Origin: a candidate division Zixibacteria bacterium RBG_16_53_22
GTDB lineage: Bacteria; Zixibacteria; MSB-5A5; UBA10806
DNA length: 46,874 bases
Assembly: GCA_001775395.1 (NCBI GenBank)
Contig: MEWP01000155.1
Location: 52,457 to 99,330, forward strand
Reading direction: 5' to 3'
Under the pieces are notes generated by a model. It made no database searches and was not told where the DNA came from. It saw only the letters and a program-made list of their open reading frames with translations. Position numbers and translations under genes: made by a program. Below are positions 1-8,508 of the stretch, in pieces. Each line of letters opens with the position of its first letter. Position 1 is the stretch's first letter.

Positions 1-734
1 TCCCCGGCCGGAACCTCGATATGTTCCCTCCGGCGCACGATAACCTTAAGAGGATAATTTTTCTTATCGGTGTGATTATCGATAAAAACATCCTTGCCGG
101 GCACCAGCTCCTGAGTGCGAATGTAATAGAGACTTGACAGCGGATCCTGTACAAACGCATAGGTAGGTATGGTATCATTCCCGGTAATGGCAAGGTGCTC
201 CTTCTGGTCAATAATGGTGGTGCGGTCGATCCTGTATCCCCCCTCTCGCAGCTTCTTGTGAAACCGCCGTGGAAATATGCCATCCATGTCTACTAACGTC
301 TCGACGCTGTCTCTGACTTTGTAAAATACCGATACGATACTATTCGAATTCGCCGTTGATGTGATCCTATAACATTCCCGATTATCGTATGCCACCATCT
401 CGGGGATTTCCATCACGGCGCTGCCGGCCGGCAGCTTGCCGTACTTGACATCGAATTCCAGCCTCTCCCCGACTCTGAACGCCCGATTTTGCAGCTTACG
501 ATACCACCACGATGAATCCGCCGGCATGGCGGAATAGACATTACTCATTTGAGCCGTGTCGACAGGAACTTTGCCGGTATCGGTCGGCAGCGACGGTTGA
601 GTGCTTACATCCGGCATGACCGTTGCAGGCGAAGGTGACTGAGCGGCCTCCCTTGATTCAAAGCCGTTCGCAGGCAGATCAACCGGCAATGAAAACATAA
701 TGATAAGGGCGGTTAACGTAAAAAAGCCATTCAT
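1..734 (-). CDS. DUF3108 domain-containing exported protein (C-terminus cut by window edge)
   Basis: The reading frame is open from the ATG at 734 to the window edge, giving 244 codons with no stop. The start has a short hydrophobic segment (NGFFTLTALIIMFSLP) like a signal peptide, then a Pro/Ser/Thr-rich linker. From about residue 85 the sequence fits DUF3108: a GERLEFDVKYG-type strand, a VRDSVETLVD segment, the basic FPRRFHKKLREGGY stretch and PLKVIVRRREHIEVPAG near the edge. DUF3108 proteins are periplasmic or outer-membrane-associated beta-rich proteins of unknown reaction. The ATG overlaps the stop of the phosphatase gene (ATGA at 731-734), so translation is probably coupled and this is the last visible gene of the operon starting near 5200. 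The family call is fairly sure; the function is unknown. Confidence 0.8.
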   Translation of the reverse strand, partial: MNGFFTLTALIIMFSLPVDLPANGFESREAAQSPSPATVMPDVSTQPSLPTDTGKVPVDTAQMSNVYSAMPADSSWWYRKLQNRAFRVGERLEFDVKYGKLPAGSAVMEIPEMVAYDNRECYRITSTANSNSIVSVFYKVRDSVETLVDMDGIFPRRFHKKLREGGYRIDRTTIIDQKEHLAITGNDTIPTYAFVQDPLSSLYYIRTQELVPGKDVFIDNHTDKKNYPLKVIVRRREHIEVPAG

Positions 735-1234
735 CCGGAACCCTTCCGAGCCGAATTGGATTTCTCGATGATTTTGCCCTCGATTCTTCTCAGAATTTCG
801 TCAAGCTCGAGAAAGGTCTGGTTGTATTCTTCGAGTGTGCCCCCAATCGGATCGTTCACGCCCTCCTGCGAGGTTGCATGTGCATCCGGAAATGCCCTGA
901 TTAGATACGTTTTACTCCCGGCCTCGGGGGCCCTCTTCAATATATATTCTACGTGCTCGGGGGCCATGGCCAGGATCAAATCGGCCCATTCGATAGCCTG
1001 GCGCGTGAGTTGACGGGCCCGATGGCCGGAGATATCGATATTCCAGTGTTTGGCCGCCTCGATGGCGAACGGCGTCGCCGGCATGCCCCCAAGCGCCCCC
1101 ATGCCGGCCGACATGACTTGGATATGCTCCAGGCCTTTTTCGGCCAGCAACGATTTTAGTATACCCTCGGCCATCGGCGAGCGACAGGTGTTTCCGGTGC
1201 ACACTATGAGGACATTATAATTAGGGGTGCTCAA
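731..1234 (-). CDS. low-molecular-weight protein tyrosine phosphatase family protein
   Basis: A 167-residue protein of the usual LMW-PTP size. The N-terminal phosphate loop is VCTGNTCRSP, with nucleophile Cys12 and Arg18 in a CX5R arrangement. The general-acid motif appears as VNDPIGG (Asp128-Pro129). Such enzymes remove phosphate from phosphotyrosine or phosphoarginine; arsenate reductase and exopolysaccharide-linked phosphatases share the fold. It overlaps the Sua5/YrdC gene by 14 nt. This pairing is common because bacterial YwlE-type phosphatases often sit beside the threonylcarbamoyladenylate synthase gene, so a protein-arginine or housekeeping phosphatase is as likely as a capsule regulator. 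The cytoplasmic location follows from the absence of a signal peptide. The substrate cannot be read from sequence. Confidence 0.9.
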   Translation of the reverse strand: MSTPNYNVLIVCTGNTCRSPMAEGILKSLLAEKGLEHIQVMSAGMGALGGMPATPFAIEAAKHWNIDISGHRARQLTRQAIEWADLILAMAPEHVEYILKRAPEAGSKTYLIRAFPDAHATSQEGVNDPIGGTLEEYNQTFLELDEILRRIEGKIIEKSNSARKGSG

Positions 1235-1832
1235 ACTCGATCCCCGTCGCCTTGTAGATTTCTTCTTTGGTGATTGTGCCTTCTCGTCCGATCCTTAATA
1301 TGCCGCCCTCGATTGTGACCACAGTCGACGGCAGGCCGTTGGGTACAAGGTCGAAATCGATCACATGATCGACCTGCTTTTTAATCACCGGGTCGACATC
1401 GGACAACGCTGTCGCGGCCGGCCGGCCATGGAAATTGGCGCTCGTCGCCGCGATTGGCATTCCAATCGTATCGATTATTTTACGCAGCAGCTCGACATCG
1501 GGCATCCGAATCCCGAGGGTATTGCTTTCACCGCTGCACGGAAAATGCTCCTCCGAGGTCATCACGATGGTCAAGCTTCCGGGCCAGAAATTTCGCATCA
1601 GGATATTGGATAGGCGGCTTCTCCTAACTTGAAGCTCTTCCAACTGCTGTTCATCGGATATGAGAACGGCCAGAGGATTTCTTTCGTTGATACCCTTTAT
1701 CCGCCTGATGCGGGCGATACCTGCGGAGGAATCGAATCGGCATCCCAGCCCGACTACGGTGTCAGTGGGGAATAACACGACATTGTCTTTCTTAAAAAAG
1801 CCGGCCAGTTGCTTCATCTCACGTGGACGCAT
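1221..1832 (-). CDS. L-threonylcarbamoyladenylate synthase (Sua5/YciO/YrdC family)
   Basis: A 203-residue, single-domain YrdC-type protein. It would make threonylcarbamoyl-AMP from threonine, bicarbonate and ATP for the t6A37 modification of ANN-decoding tRNAs. Visible family motifs are FPTDTVVGLGC near residue 21, the basic IKGINERNPLAVLI segment, the LGIRMP strand, and the AATSANFHGRPA motif holding the conserved SAN. The C-terminal Sua5 extension is absent, so it is TsaC-like rather than full Sua5. It lies 25 nt downstream of the SPOR lipoprotein gene and overlaps the phosphatase gene by 14 nt, consistent with one operon. The TsaB/D/E partners are not in the window. Confidence 0.92.
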   Translation of the reverse strand: MRPREMKQLAGFFKKDNVVLFPTDTVVGLGCRFDSSAGIARIRRIKGINERNPLAVLISDEQQLEELQVRRSRLSNILMRNFWPGSLTIVMTSEEHFPCSGESNTLGIRMPDVELLRKIIDTIGMPIAATSANFHGRPAATALSDVDPVIKKQVDHVIDFDLVPNGLPSTVVTIEGGILRIGREGTITKEEIYKATGIEFEHP

Positions 1833-1857
1833 TATTACAATTTCCTCTCAGACAAGA

Positions 1858-2337
1858 TCACTTTCTCAGTCTTACCAGCCATGCCCTGGAGAAACCCATC
1901 GCATTTACCCTTTTCAGAAGCTCCTGCGCGGCATCGAAACCGGCTACGTACCCAACGCAAACCCTGTAATACGGCGCCTGATAGTCAATTCTTATTTCAT
2001 CCTGGAAAAGCGAGGCGATAGATTCCTTGAATTCCCGGGCCTCGGAGTTGGACTTGGAGGCGAAAACCTGAGCCGCGAAAAACTGATTGTCCCGGGGAGC
2101 CTGGTCAAGCCGGGGTGCGAGATTTATATTATCATGCTCCCTGGTTTCATCGGCCTCCGGTACCCCTGATGTTACCACTCCCTCGTCATCGATGATATCC
2201 ATGCTCTCAAGCCTGTGCTCGAGGCGGGTGCGCCCGTCCGCGTCCGCCTTTGGCTGGGTTCCACGCCCGACACCCCCGCATGAGATAATAACCAGCGCCG
2301 AATATGAAAGTAAGACGGCTCTATAGGAATTTATCAT
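1858..2337 (-). CDS. SPOR-domain lipoprotein
   Basis: A 159-residue protein. The first 20 residues form a lipoprotein signal with the box VIIS-C, predicting lipidation at Cys20 and attachment to a membrane. A charged linker follows to about residue 80. The C-terminal part (NQFFAAQVFASKSNSEARE through YYRVCVGYVAGFDAAQELL to the end) has the length, spacing and beta-alpha-beta pattern of a SPOR domain, which binds denuded septal peptidoglycan. The 5' end overlaps the mannose-1-phosphate guanylyltransferase gene by 17 nt, so it is co-transcribed. A role at the division site or in envelope assembly is inferred from the family, not shown by the neighbours. Confidence 0.75.
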   Translation of the reverse strand: MINSYRAVLLSYSALVIISCGGVGRGTQPKADADGRTRLEHRLESMDIIDDEGVVTSGVPEADETREHDNINLAPRLDQAPRDNQFFAAQVFASKSNSEAREFKESIASLFQDEIRIDYQAPYYRVCVGYVAGFDAAQELLKRVNAMGFSRAWLVRLRK

Positions 2338-3400
2338 ATTTTTCGTCAGCCGCTAACTTTACAAGCAGGTCTTTTATTTCGCCAACTCTCGTCTTATGCG
2401 CCACCATAACTATTTCCCCGGCCCTGACAATGACAAGGTCGGTAACGCCAAATCCGACTATGATCCCTTCATCGTCGTTGACAACGATGTTTTCGTAGCT
2501 ACCGTCGAGTAGAACATCGCCCATGACAACATTGCCGGCCCTGTCTTGATTTCTTATCCTTCCCAGGGCCAGCCAGGAACCGACATCATCCCACTTGATC
2601 TCGCCCTTCATGGTTAGGACATTGGGGGCGTTCTCCAACACGGCAAAGTCTATAGAGATACTTGTCGAGTCGCAATAAAGTTTCTCGCGAGCCGCTTTTT
2701 CGCCTTTCTTGCCCATTTGCGTCTGGTAACTCATCAAGCAGTCGTGTATTCCGGGGGCGAACTTGGCGATCGACTCCAGGATGGCATCGGCCCGCCAGAC
2801 AAACATCCCCGAGTTCCACAAATGCTTGCGATCGAGGTAATACTCCTGGGCCCTGGTCGGATTCGGCTTTTCCTTGAATTGCTTTGCATGATAAAAGGCT
2901 ATCCCGCCATCTAATGCGAATTCTCCTCCCAATTCGATATATCCATAGGCTGTCTCGGCCCTGGTAGGTACCACCCCTATGGTTATCAAGTGATTGGATT
3001 TGGCGGCTTGCTCGGCGCCGGCCCTTAACAGCGAGACCAGCTTCTCGGTGGGTGAAATAAGGTGATCCGACGATAGGACTATCATCACGGCCTCGGGATC
3101 ACGCGCTTTGAGATGCAAGGCCGCCAGCCCTATCGCCAGGCATGTGTTCTTGCCTTCCGGTTCGAGCAACAGATTATCGTCGTTAATTCCGGGGACTGCG
3201 CTCAGAATCTTGTCTTTCAGATGCCGGCCGGTGACAATTACGATTCTATCTTTCGAAATGAAACCATCGAGCCGGTCAACGGTCTCGAGCATCATGGTCT
3301 TTTTGGAGGTCAGCTTTAGAAGCTGTTTGGGATTGTCCTGGCGAGAAAGCGGCCAGAATCGCTCACCTCGCCCGCCGGCCAATATTACGCCGTAGATCAT
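2321..3400 (-). CDS. mannose-1-phosphate guanylyltransferase
   Basis: A 359-residue nucleotidyltransferase. It is expected to make GDP-mannose from mannose-1-phosphate and GTP, supplying glycans for lipopolysaccharide, capsule or glycoproteins. The N-terminus has the pyrophosphorylase signature GVILAGGRGERFWPLSR followed by NPKQLL. FKEKPN near residue 180, LWNSGMFVWRA near 195 and the metal/sugar motif WDDVGSWLAL near 275 are typical of the ManC/GMP family. It ends without the C-terminal cupin phosphomannose isomerase domain, so it is monofunctional. The ATG overlaps the stop of the acyl-CoA synthetase gene (ATGA at 3397-3400). No other GDP-sugar gene is visible here, so the end product is not known. 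Confidence 0.93.
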   Translation of the reverse strand: MIYGVILAGGRGERFWPLSRQDNPKQLLKLTSKKTMMLETVDRLDGFISKDRIVIVTGRHLKDKILSAVPGINDDNLLLEPEGKNTCLAIGLAALHLKARDPEAVMIVLSSDHLISPTEKLVSLLRAGAEQAAKSNHLITIGVVPTRAETAYGYIELGGEFALDGGIAFYHAKQFKEKPNPTRAQEYYLDRKHLWNSGMFVWRADAILESIAKFAPGIHDCLMSYQTQMGKKGEKAAREKLYCDSTSISIDFAVLENAPNVLTMKGEIKWDDVGSWLALGRIRNQDRAGNVVMGDVLLDGSYENIVVNDDEGIIVGFGVTDLVIVRAGEIVMVAHKTRVGEIKDLLVKLAADEKYDKFL

Positions 3401-5142
3401 GCCCGCCCCTTTCCGTTCCTGACATTGATAGGCTCGGCTTTGCGGTTGAACAAATACCGCTTGATCTTGCGAGTCGAGGTTTTCTCGAACTCCTCCAGCC
3501 GAATTTGCACGTATTTGACCCTCTTGAATTCCGCCAGGCCGGAGCTCAGCCTCTGAACCTCCGATGTTATTATCTTTTCGATCTCCTCGGAGGTGAAATT
3601 GTGCCCGGTCTCGGTCGTCAGATTATTGAAATACTCCTGGTCCGGGACCACGATGGCCTCTATTTCCTCACCGCGCATCCCTTCCGGCGCCCGGCCCAGA
3701 ACCAGCGACTCCAGGATATAAGGCGATTTGTTGAGCTCGCTTTCGATTTCCTCGGGATAGACATTCTTGCCGGCCGGGGTAACTACCACGTTCTTGACAC
3801 GCCCGGCGATATAGTAATAACCGTCCTCGTCAACCCAACCGGAATCGCCGGTGTAAAGCCATCCGTCCTTCAAGACCTCGGCGGTGGCCTCGGGATTGTT
3901 ATAGTAACCCTGCATTATCATCGGGCCGCGCGCCACTATCTGCCCGATGCCGCGGCTGTCGCGGTCGATTATTTTTAACTGCGCATCTGGAACGGGCAAC
4001 CCTATCGAGGCGTCCTTATGTTTGTCTACCGGGTTGAGTGTCAGAACCGGTGCCGATTCGCTCAAGCCATATCCCTGAATGAATCTGAAACCGAGCAGAT
4101 TGAAAGTCCTGGCTATATCCGGGGGCATGGGGGCCCCGCCGGAAACCATGAGCCGCAAGCTGGCCAGCCCCGCTTTTTCCCTCAAGCCCTTGAAGATGCG
4201 CTTCCCCGGCTCGGCGCTGAATACGTTGCTGAGCAATTTGGCTACCGAGTAGCTGGCCTTGAAAACGATTCTCGTAAATGGCGGCTTCTTGGCGATTGCC
4301 CTGAAAATGCCGGCGTGCATCTTCTCGTAGAGAAGCGGCACACCGAGTAGAATCGTTGCTCTGTTATTCCTGATGTCTTCTATGATTTGTTTGGACGCCA
4401 GCCCTCGGGCGTATGTTATCGTGATCCCCCATGACATCGGAGTCAAGAAACCGCAGGTGCACTCAAAGGCATGGTGGATCGGAAGCACCGAGAGAAAATT
4501 ATCGCCCTCGACAAAATCAATCATCTGGGTCATGTTGTCGACATCGGCGACGATATTCTCATGCGATAGCATGACTCCCTTGGCCTGGCCGGTCGTGCCC
4601 GACGTATAGAGGATCGAGGCTGTGTCCGATGGTCTGGCTTTTGGCAAGGCGCCTTTGTAGACAGAGCCTTTCCGGATCAGGTCCTGCAGCGACATGGCCC
4701 GTGAACCGGACTCGACATTATCCATGCAGATCATATATCTCAGGTCGGGGAGATCGTCGACGGCCAACTCGAACTCCGGCAGAAAGCCCTTTGAGATTAG
4801 CAGCATCCGGCAGCCGGAATTGCGCAGTATGAAGCTCCAGGATGGCAACTTGAGAAGCGCGTCGAGCGGCACGTTTATGCCCCCTGCGAAGAGTACCCCC
4901 ATGTAAGATACCCCCCAGTCGGGGCGGTTCTCGGAAAGGACGCCTACGCGGTCGCCCTTCTGTAAACCCAGCGCGGCCAGCCCCTTGCCGATAGAGAGCG
5001 ATTTATCGGCGAACTCTTTGAATGTCATATCGACAAAGCGATCGCCGGAGAAGCTCTTCATGAAGGCGCGCTCGCCAAACAGGTCGCTGCTCTGATTGAG
5101 AACATCGACCAGGCTCTTGCCTTTCAACGGGACCTTATTCAT
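3397..5142 (-). CDS. AMP-dependent long-chain acyl-CoA synthetase-like ligase
   Basis: I start the protein at the ATG at 5142 because GGGAGG lies 6-11 nt upstream and the extra upstream residues would run back over the promoter; this gives 581 residues. ANL-superfamily motifs appear in order: ILYTSGTTGQAKGVMLSH (ATP P-loop), GYGLSESAPVL (A5-type motif), YTGDSGWVDEDGYYYIAGR (Asp that binds ribose) and the lysine-containing C-terminal TSTRKIKRYLF. The family activates a carboxylate, usually a long-chain fatty acid, as acyl-AMP and then as acyl-CoA. It is the first gene of the operon. Whether the acyl-CoA feeds degradation, lipid synthesis or acylation is not shown; the substrate is inferred from similarity to FadD/LACS-type enzymes. 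Confidence 0.88.
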   Translation of the reverse strand: MNKVPLKGKSLVDVLNQSSDLFGERAFMKSFSGDRFVDMTFKEFADKSLSIGKGLAALGLQKGDRVGVLSENRPDWGVSYMGVLFAGGINVPLDALLKLPSWSFILRNSGCRMLLISKGFLPEFELAVDDLPDLRYMICMDNVESGSRAMSLQDLIRKGSVYKGALPKARPSDTASILYTSGTTGQAKGVMLSHENIVADVDNMTQMIDFVEGDNFLSVLPIHHAFECTCGFLTPMSWGITITYARGLASKQIIEDIRNNRATILLGVPLLYEKMHAGIFRAIAKKPPFTRIVFKASYSVAKLLSNVFSAEPGKRIFKGLREKAGLASLRLMVSGGAPMPPDIARTFNLLGFRFIQGYGLSESAPVLTLNPVDKHKDASIGLPVPDAQLKIIDRDSRGIGQIVARGPMIMQGYYNNPEATAEVLKDGWLYTGDSGWVDEDGYYYIAGRVKNVVVTPAGKNVYPEEIESELNKSPYILESLVLGRAPEGMRGEEIEAIVVPDQEYFNNLTTETGHNFTSEEIEKIITSEVQRLSSGLAEFKRVKYVQIRLEEFEKTSTRKIKRYLFNRKAEPINVRNGKGRA

Positions 5143-5169
5143 CTTCCTCCCTTCTCGCAATAACTTTCG

Positions 5170-5198
5170 AATATATGACTTAGAGGCGGATATGGCAA
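5170..5198 (-). promoter_or_regulatory. sigma-70-type promoter of the acyl-CoA synthetase operon
   Basis: On the minus strand, TTGCCA (5193-5198) is separated by 17 nt from TATATT (5170-5175). The predicted start near 5163 leaves a leader of about 20 nt ending in GGGAGG before the ATG at 5142. It lies between the pilQ terminator and the gene, where a promoter is needed. Confidence 0.6.
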
Positions 5199-5278
5199 GT
5201 TTGAAGATAGGCGCGGCGGCTCTATCTCTCGAACTTGCACAGTGGCGCATCCCGGGGCTGCGGATCGACCCTGGCCAA

Positions 5279-5307
5279 ATAAAAAACCCCGGCCAAAATG
5301 ACCGGGG
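5279..5307 (-). terminator. rho-independent terminator after pilQ
   Basis: Read on the minus strand, CCCCGGTC and GGCCGGGG pair as an 8-bp stem (one T-G pair) around the loop ATTTT, followed directly by six T residues. It sits 28 nt past the pilQ stop and closes the pilus operon. Confidence 0.85.
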
Positions 5308-5334
5308 CTGGAAATTCGCAGGATTTTTAAACCG

Positions 5335-6687
5335 TTATTCTATTGACGCTTGCGCCGGCTTTTCGACTATGGTCGGCGTCACGAAGATAAGCAGGTCGCG
5401 GGTGATGACCTCTTTCTTGTCGTATCCGAACAGATAGCCCAGAAGCGGGATGTCTTTCAGCAGCGGCAGACCGACCTTGAGGTTCTTGATCTCCTGGTTG
5501 GTGAGCCCGCCGATAACCGTCGTCTCGCCATCCTCTACTACCACGTTCGTCTCGGCGTTCTGAGTGTTGATGATAACGCCGTTGGGGTCGAATTGGTAGG
5601 AGCTGCGCTCTGGAATCATATGCAGTAGAATGCGGCTCTCCGACGTCACGTGCGGAGTTACGCGAAGCTTGGTGCCAACGTCATAGAAGGTAATGATGGT
5701 GTTGCCCGAGGGGTCAAACTGCTTGATCGGAATCTTCTGGCCCATCTGAATATAGGCCTCAACATTGTCAAGCGTGGTGACCTCGGGGTGAGCTATGATC
5801 TTTCCCTTGTTGGATGATTCCACCATCGCCAGTACCGCACCGAGGCTGAAATTCTCGAATGTGCCTGCGAAAGAGAATTGGCCGATCTTGGCCGATGTAA
5901 CCTGGTCGGTGCCCCTAATCTGGCCTTCCTGCTCTGCCCAGGTCTTCCTTTCCGGATTTTCCAGGAATAGCTGATCATCGGTCGGCGCTTCGGATATGAA
6001 ATGCTGGTTTATGGCGCGCCAGTCGACTCCAATCTCGCGCAAGAAGCTGCTTTCGACCTCGAGCAACTGGGCCGAGATCTTGACTTGCTGGGTTTCCTTA
6101 TCGAGCTCGCCAATCAACCCCTCGACCCGAACCAGGATCTCCGGCAGGTCCCGCAGGATCAATGAATTGGTGCGCTGGTCGACATCGACCGTGCCGCGCG
6201 CCGAAAGCAGCCCTTTGACTGCCGTCTTCATTTCGGCGGCGACATTGTATTTGATATCGACAATCTTGGTGGTCAGCGGCTTCATCGTCTCCTGCTCTTG
6301 ATTGTGCTTTTCCTCGGCCGCTTTCTCCATGTAATATTCGGAGGCCTTCACGACCCTGATGTAATTGTCGGATTGCACGCCAACCAGGTTGTAGGTTTGC
6401 AGGATGATATCGAGGGCATCTCTCCATGTCACATTCGATAGATGAATAGTCACCGGACCCTCGACCGACGGGGATGCTACTATATTCACGCCCCCATAAG
6501 ACGAAAGGTACATCAAAACCGACTTGATATCGGCCTTGGTCAATGCCAGGGTTCTTATGACTCCACCCTTGCCCTGCTCTCCTGGGACAACCTCAATGCC
6601 TCCCTGGCTTCGAAGCGTGCCGTAGTTTACCAGCAGCAGGCAACCGAACGCCAGAATGGCCGCTATCAAAATTGAAATCCTGCGCAT
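5335..6687 (-). CDS. pilQ: type IV pilus secretin (PilQ-like, short form)
   Basis: A 450-residue secretin, well below the usual 600-750 of PilQ. It has an N-terminal signal segment (residues 5-22), one STN/N0-like module (about 45-112, with DIKSVLMYLSSYGGVNIV), one N1-like module (about 137-200) and the secretin beta-domain (about 205-440). The C-terminal signature is VGLPLLKDIPLLGYLFG followed by LLIFVTPTIVE. Secretins form the outer-membrane pore for the pilus. The AMIN domains that usually precede the N0 module are missing here, but one is found in the PilP-like protein next door. It is the last gene of the pilM-Q operon, 32 nt after pilP, and is followed by a strong terminator. Confidence 0.9.
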   Translation of the reverse strand: MRRISILIAAILAFGCLLLVNYGTLRSQGGIEVVPGEQGKGGVIRTLALTKADIKSVLMYLSSYGGVNIVASPSVEGPVTIHLSNVTWRDALDIILQTYNLVGVQSDNYIRVVKASEYYMEKAAEEKHNQEQETMKPLTTKIVDIKYNVAAEMKTAVKGLLSARGTVDVDQRTNSLILRDLPEILVRVEGLIGELDKETQQVKISAQLLEVESSFLREIGVDWRAINQHFISEAPTDDQLFLENPERKTWAEQEGQIRGTDQVTSAKIGQFSFAGTFENFSLGAVLAMVESSNKGKIIAHPEVTTLDNVEAYIQMGQKIPIKQFDPSGNTIITFYDVGTKLRVTPHVTSESRILLHMIPERSSYQFDPNGVIINTQNAETNVVVEDGETTVIGGLTNQEIKNLKVGLPLLKDIPLLGYLFGYDKKEVITRDLLIFVTPTIVEKPAQASIE

Positions 6688-6719
6688 ATCCTACTCTCCT
6701 TTTTAGTCGACTTTAACGA

Positions 6720-7850
6720 CTACTTGATTTCCGGAATCGCCAACTCCAAGGCCACGGTCCTCGTCCAACCATATTCGGTCACCTGGAAAATCGCCTTGCT
6801 GTCGGTGACCGTAACCAGGTAACCGCCCTTGATCTTGTCGTTGGGCTTGAGCATATAGCCATTCCCCTCGGCGTCCTCAAGCAGGGCCCGGTGCATCTCC
6901 AGGTCCTCGAGGATTCCGACGAGCTTTAAATTCTCAAGCGATGGAAGCCCCTCGCGTATGCGGCCACTGCCGGCGCCGACCAGCGGCGTGAATGGATCCT
7001 TCATCCCCATCGAGGCATATTCCACAATCTTCCTTTTCGGGGTCGTTTCCACCTGCATACCGGAAGGTGTCGAGGGATCTGAAACAGCCAACTTTGGCGG
7101 CATTATCGACTCGGCCCCGCTATCCTCATACTCTTCTTCAACTGCGACCTCTTCATTAGTGGTCTCTTCTTCAGCGACCTCTTCCGCCGCGATACTCTCA
7201 ATGGAGGCGGTTTCTACAGGAATCGCCTGGGCCGTCTCCACCTCGGAATCGATCTTCTCAGGAACCGCCTCGGCGATCTCCAATTCGGAATCGACCTTCT
7301 CAGGCGCCGCCTGGGCGACCTCTTCCACGGATGCCAGCTCCTCGGGGGTCGCTCTGGTGGCCTCGACCTCCTCGGGATCGACAGCCGGTTCGTCGGCGAA
7401 AGTGCCGCCGGCGGGATATTGCCAGGCCGCAAACTGGATTTCATCGGCAATGGCCGGGAGCTTTACCACGATCTTATCGTCGCTTCTGAAACTTCTAAAC
7501 TCAATCGGCCGCTCGATATCAAGCACCACCCGGGCCTGCATATCGGGCTCCGACTTGAATTGACTGGTCCTGATGGAATGTATCGAATGGAGCGGCAACT
7601 CCTTGAATTGTTTTTCCTGGAGGTTATTCTCGACTCCAACCAGGTCGATGACAATCCTCTCGGGTTTGCTGTCGGTTAAAAAGGCGTTATATTCGCAACT
7701 GGAGGACGTGGCTATCGTCACGACGACGGAATCCCCGTCGCGATATACGCCTATGTTTTCCAGGCTGTTTGCGATTGCCCCTGTGGCTCCGGGACCCAGA
7801 ATCAGCGCCCCCAGCGCCAGCACCGTTATGATGTTACTTACCCTTCTCAT
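6720..7850 (-). CDS. AMIN-domain plus PilP-like pilus assembly protein
   Basis: A 376-residue protein with a signal segment (MRRVSNIITVLALGALILG). An AMIN-type beta-domain spans roughly 30-130 (VVTIATSSSCEYNAFL, PERIVIDLVGVENNL, ARVVLDIERPIEFRSF). A Glu/Ala-rich acidic linker with imperfect repeats follows (about 145-245). A C-terminal PilP-like domain runs from about 280 (MKDPFTPLV, LKLVGILEDLEMHRALLED, MLKPNDKIKGGYLVTV). PilP normally links the PilN/O membrane complex to PilQ, and AMIN domains bind peptidoglycan. The gene lies between pilO (ATGA overlap at 7847-7850) and pilQ, the standard pilP position. The domain fusion is unusual. The acidic linker could span the periplasm. Confidence 0.8.
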   Translation of the reverse strand: MRRVSNIITVLALGALILGPGATGAIANSLENIGVYRDGDSVVVTIATSSSCEYNAFLTDSKPERIVIDLVGVENNLQEKQFKELPLHSIHSIRTSQFKSEPDMQARVVLDIERPIEFRSFRSDDKIVVKLPAIADEIQFAAWQYPAGGTFADEPAVDPEEVEATRATPEELASVEEVAQAAPEKVDSELEIAEAVPEKIDSEVETAQAIPVETASIESIAAEEVAEEETTNEEVAVEEEYEDSGAESIMPPKLAVSDPSTPSGMQVETTPKRKIVEYASMGMKDPFTPLVGAGSGRIREGLPSLENLKLVGILEDLEMHRALLEDAEGNGYMLKPNDKIKGGYLVTVTDSKAIFQVTEYGWTRTVALELAIPEIK

Positions 7851-8434
7851 CCGACCGCATCCTGTTTGACGTTATATGTTGACATCTTAAACGTAGCTAT
7901 CAAGGTTTTGTCCGGGTCCTTGTCGCCGGCGTTCATGCCCGGTATCAGACCCTTGGCCGTCTTCATCTCGAGATCGGAAACGTTGACTATGAACGGGAAA
8001 TTGGCGACCTTGGCGAAAAATCGCCCCAGGCCGTGGTATGACGATTCCACCTCGAGCGAATAGGTGTTGGTATTGTAGAAATCCCCAACCTGCGTGCCCA
8101 TCGGAGTTAGATCCCGCACCACGGAGCCGGTCAATTGAGCGGCGGCGTGGAGCTGACTTAAGAAAGCCTCGTCTTCCTTGATCTCCGGCAGCAGCAGCTC
8201 GACCTTCTTGTACCTCATTTCGAGATCATCGAATTCCCGCTGCAAATCGTCCAGCGTGGCGGCTTTTTGCTTGACGGCGTGCAAATCCTGAAGCTCCTTC
8301 TGATATTGAGCCGATTTGTCCGCGATTTTCGCGGCGTAGCTGGTGTAGACCTTGTTGAACCAAAAATAACCCGCCACCGCGAAAATGAACACGATGAATA
8401 TCATTACTTGCGTCTTGGGGTCTTTGTAATTCAT
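7847..8434 (-). CDS. pilO: type IV pilus inner-membrane protein PilO
   Basis: A 195-residue bitopic protein of typical PilO size. One N-terminal membrane helix (VMIFIVFIFAVAGYFWF) is followed by a coiled coil (about 30-90) and a ferredoxin-like periplasmic domain containing LEVESSYHGLGRFFAKVANFP, a recognisable PilO motif. PilO pairs with PilN to form the alignment complex that connects the PilM ring in the cytoplasm to PilP and PilQ. GGAGGGG lies just upstream of the ATG. The gap to pilN is 74 nt, the largest within this operon. Confidence 0.9.
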   Translation of the reverse strand: MNYKDPKTQVMIFIVFIFAVAGYFWFNKVYTSYAAKIADKSAQYQKELQDLHAVKQKAATLDDLQREFDDLEMRYKKVELLLPEIKEDEAFLSQLHAAAQLTGSVVRDLTPMGTQVGDFYNTNTYSLEVESSYHGLGRFFAKVANFPFIVNVSDLEMKTAKGLIPGMNAGDKDPDKTLIATFKMSTYNVKQDAVG

Positions 8435-8508
8435 TTATCCCCTCCAGAGTATCCGTACTGTCATACCAGTCCTTAGGAACCTGGCGACCGGTGTTTTGCC
8501 TCTAAACA

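Noticed and set aside
6958-7563. A 201-codon Ser/Ala-rich plus-strand frame
   Set aside because: It is the complement of the acidic repeat linker of the PilP-like protein; the simple composition follows from the repeats.
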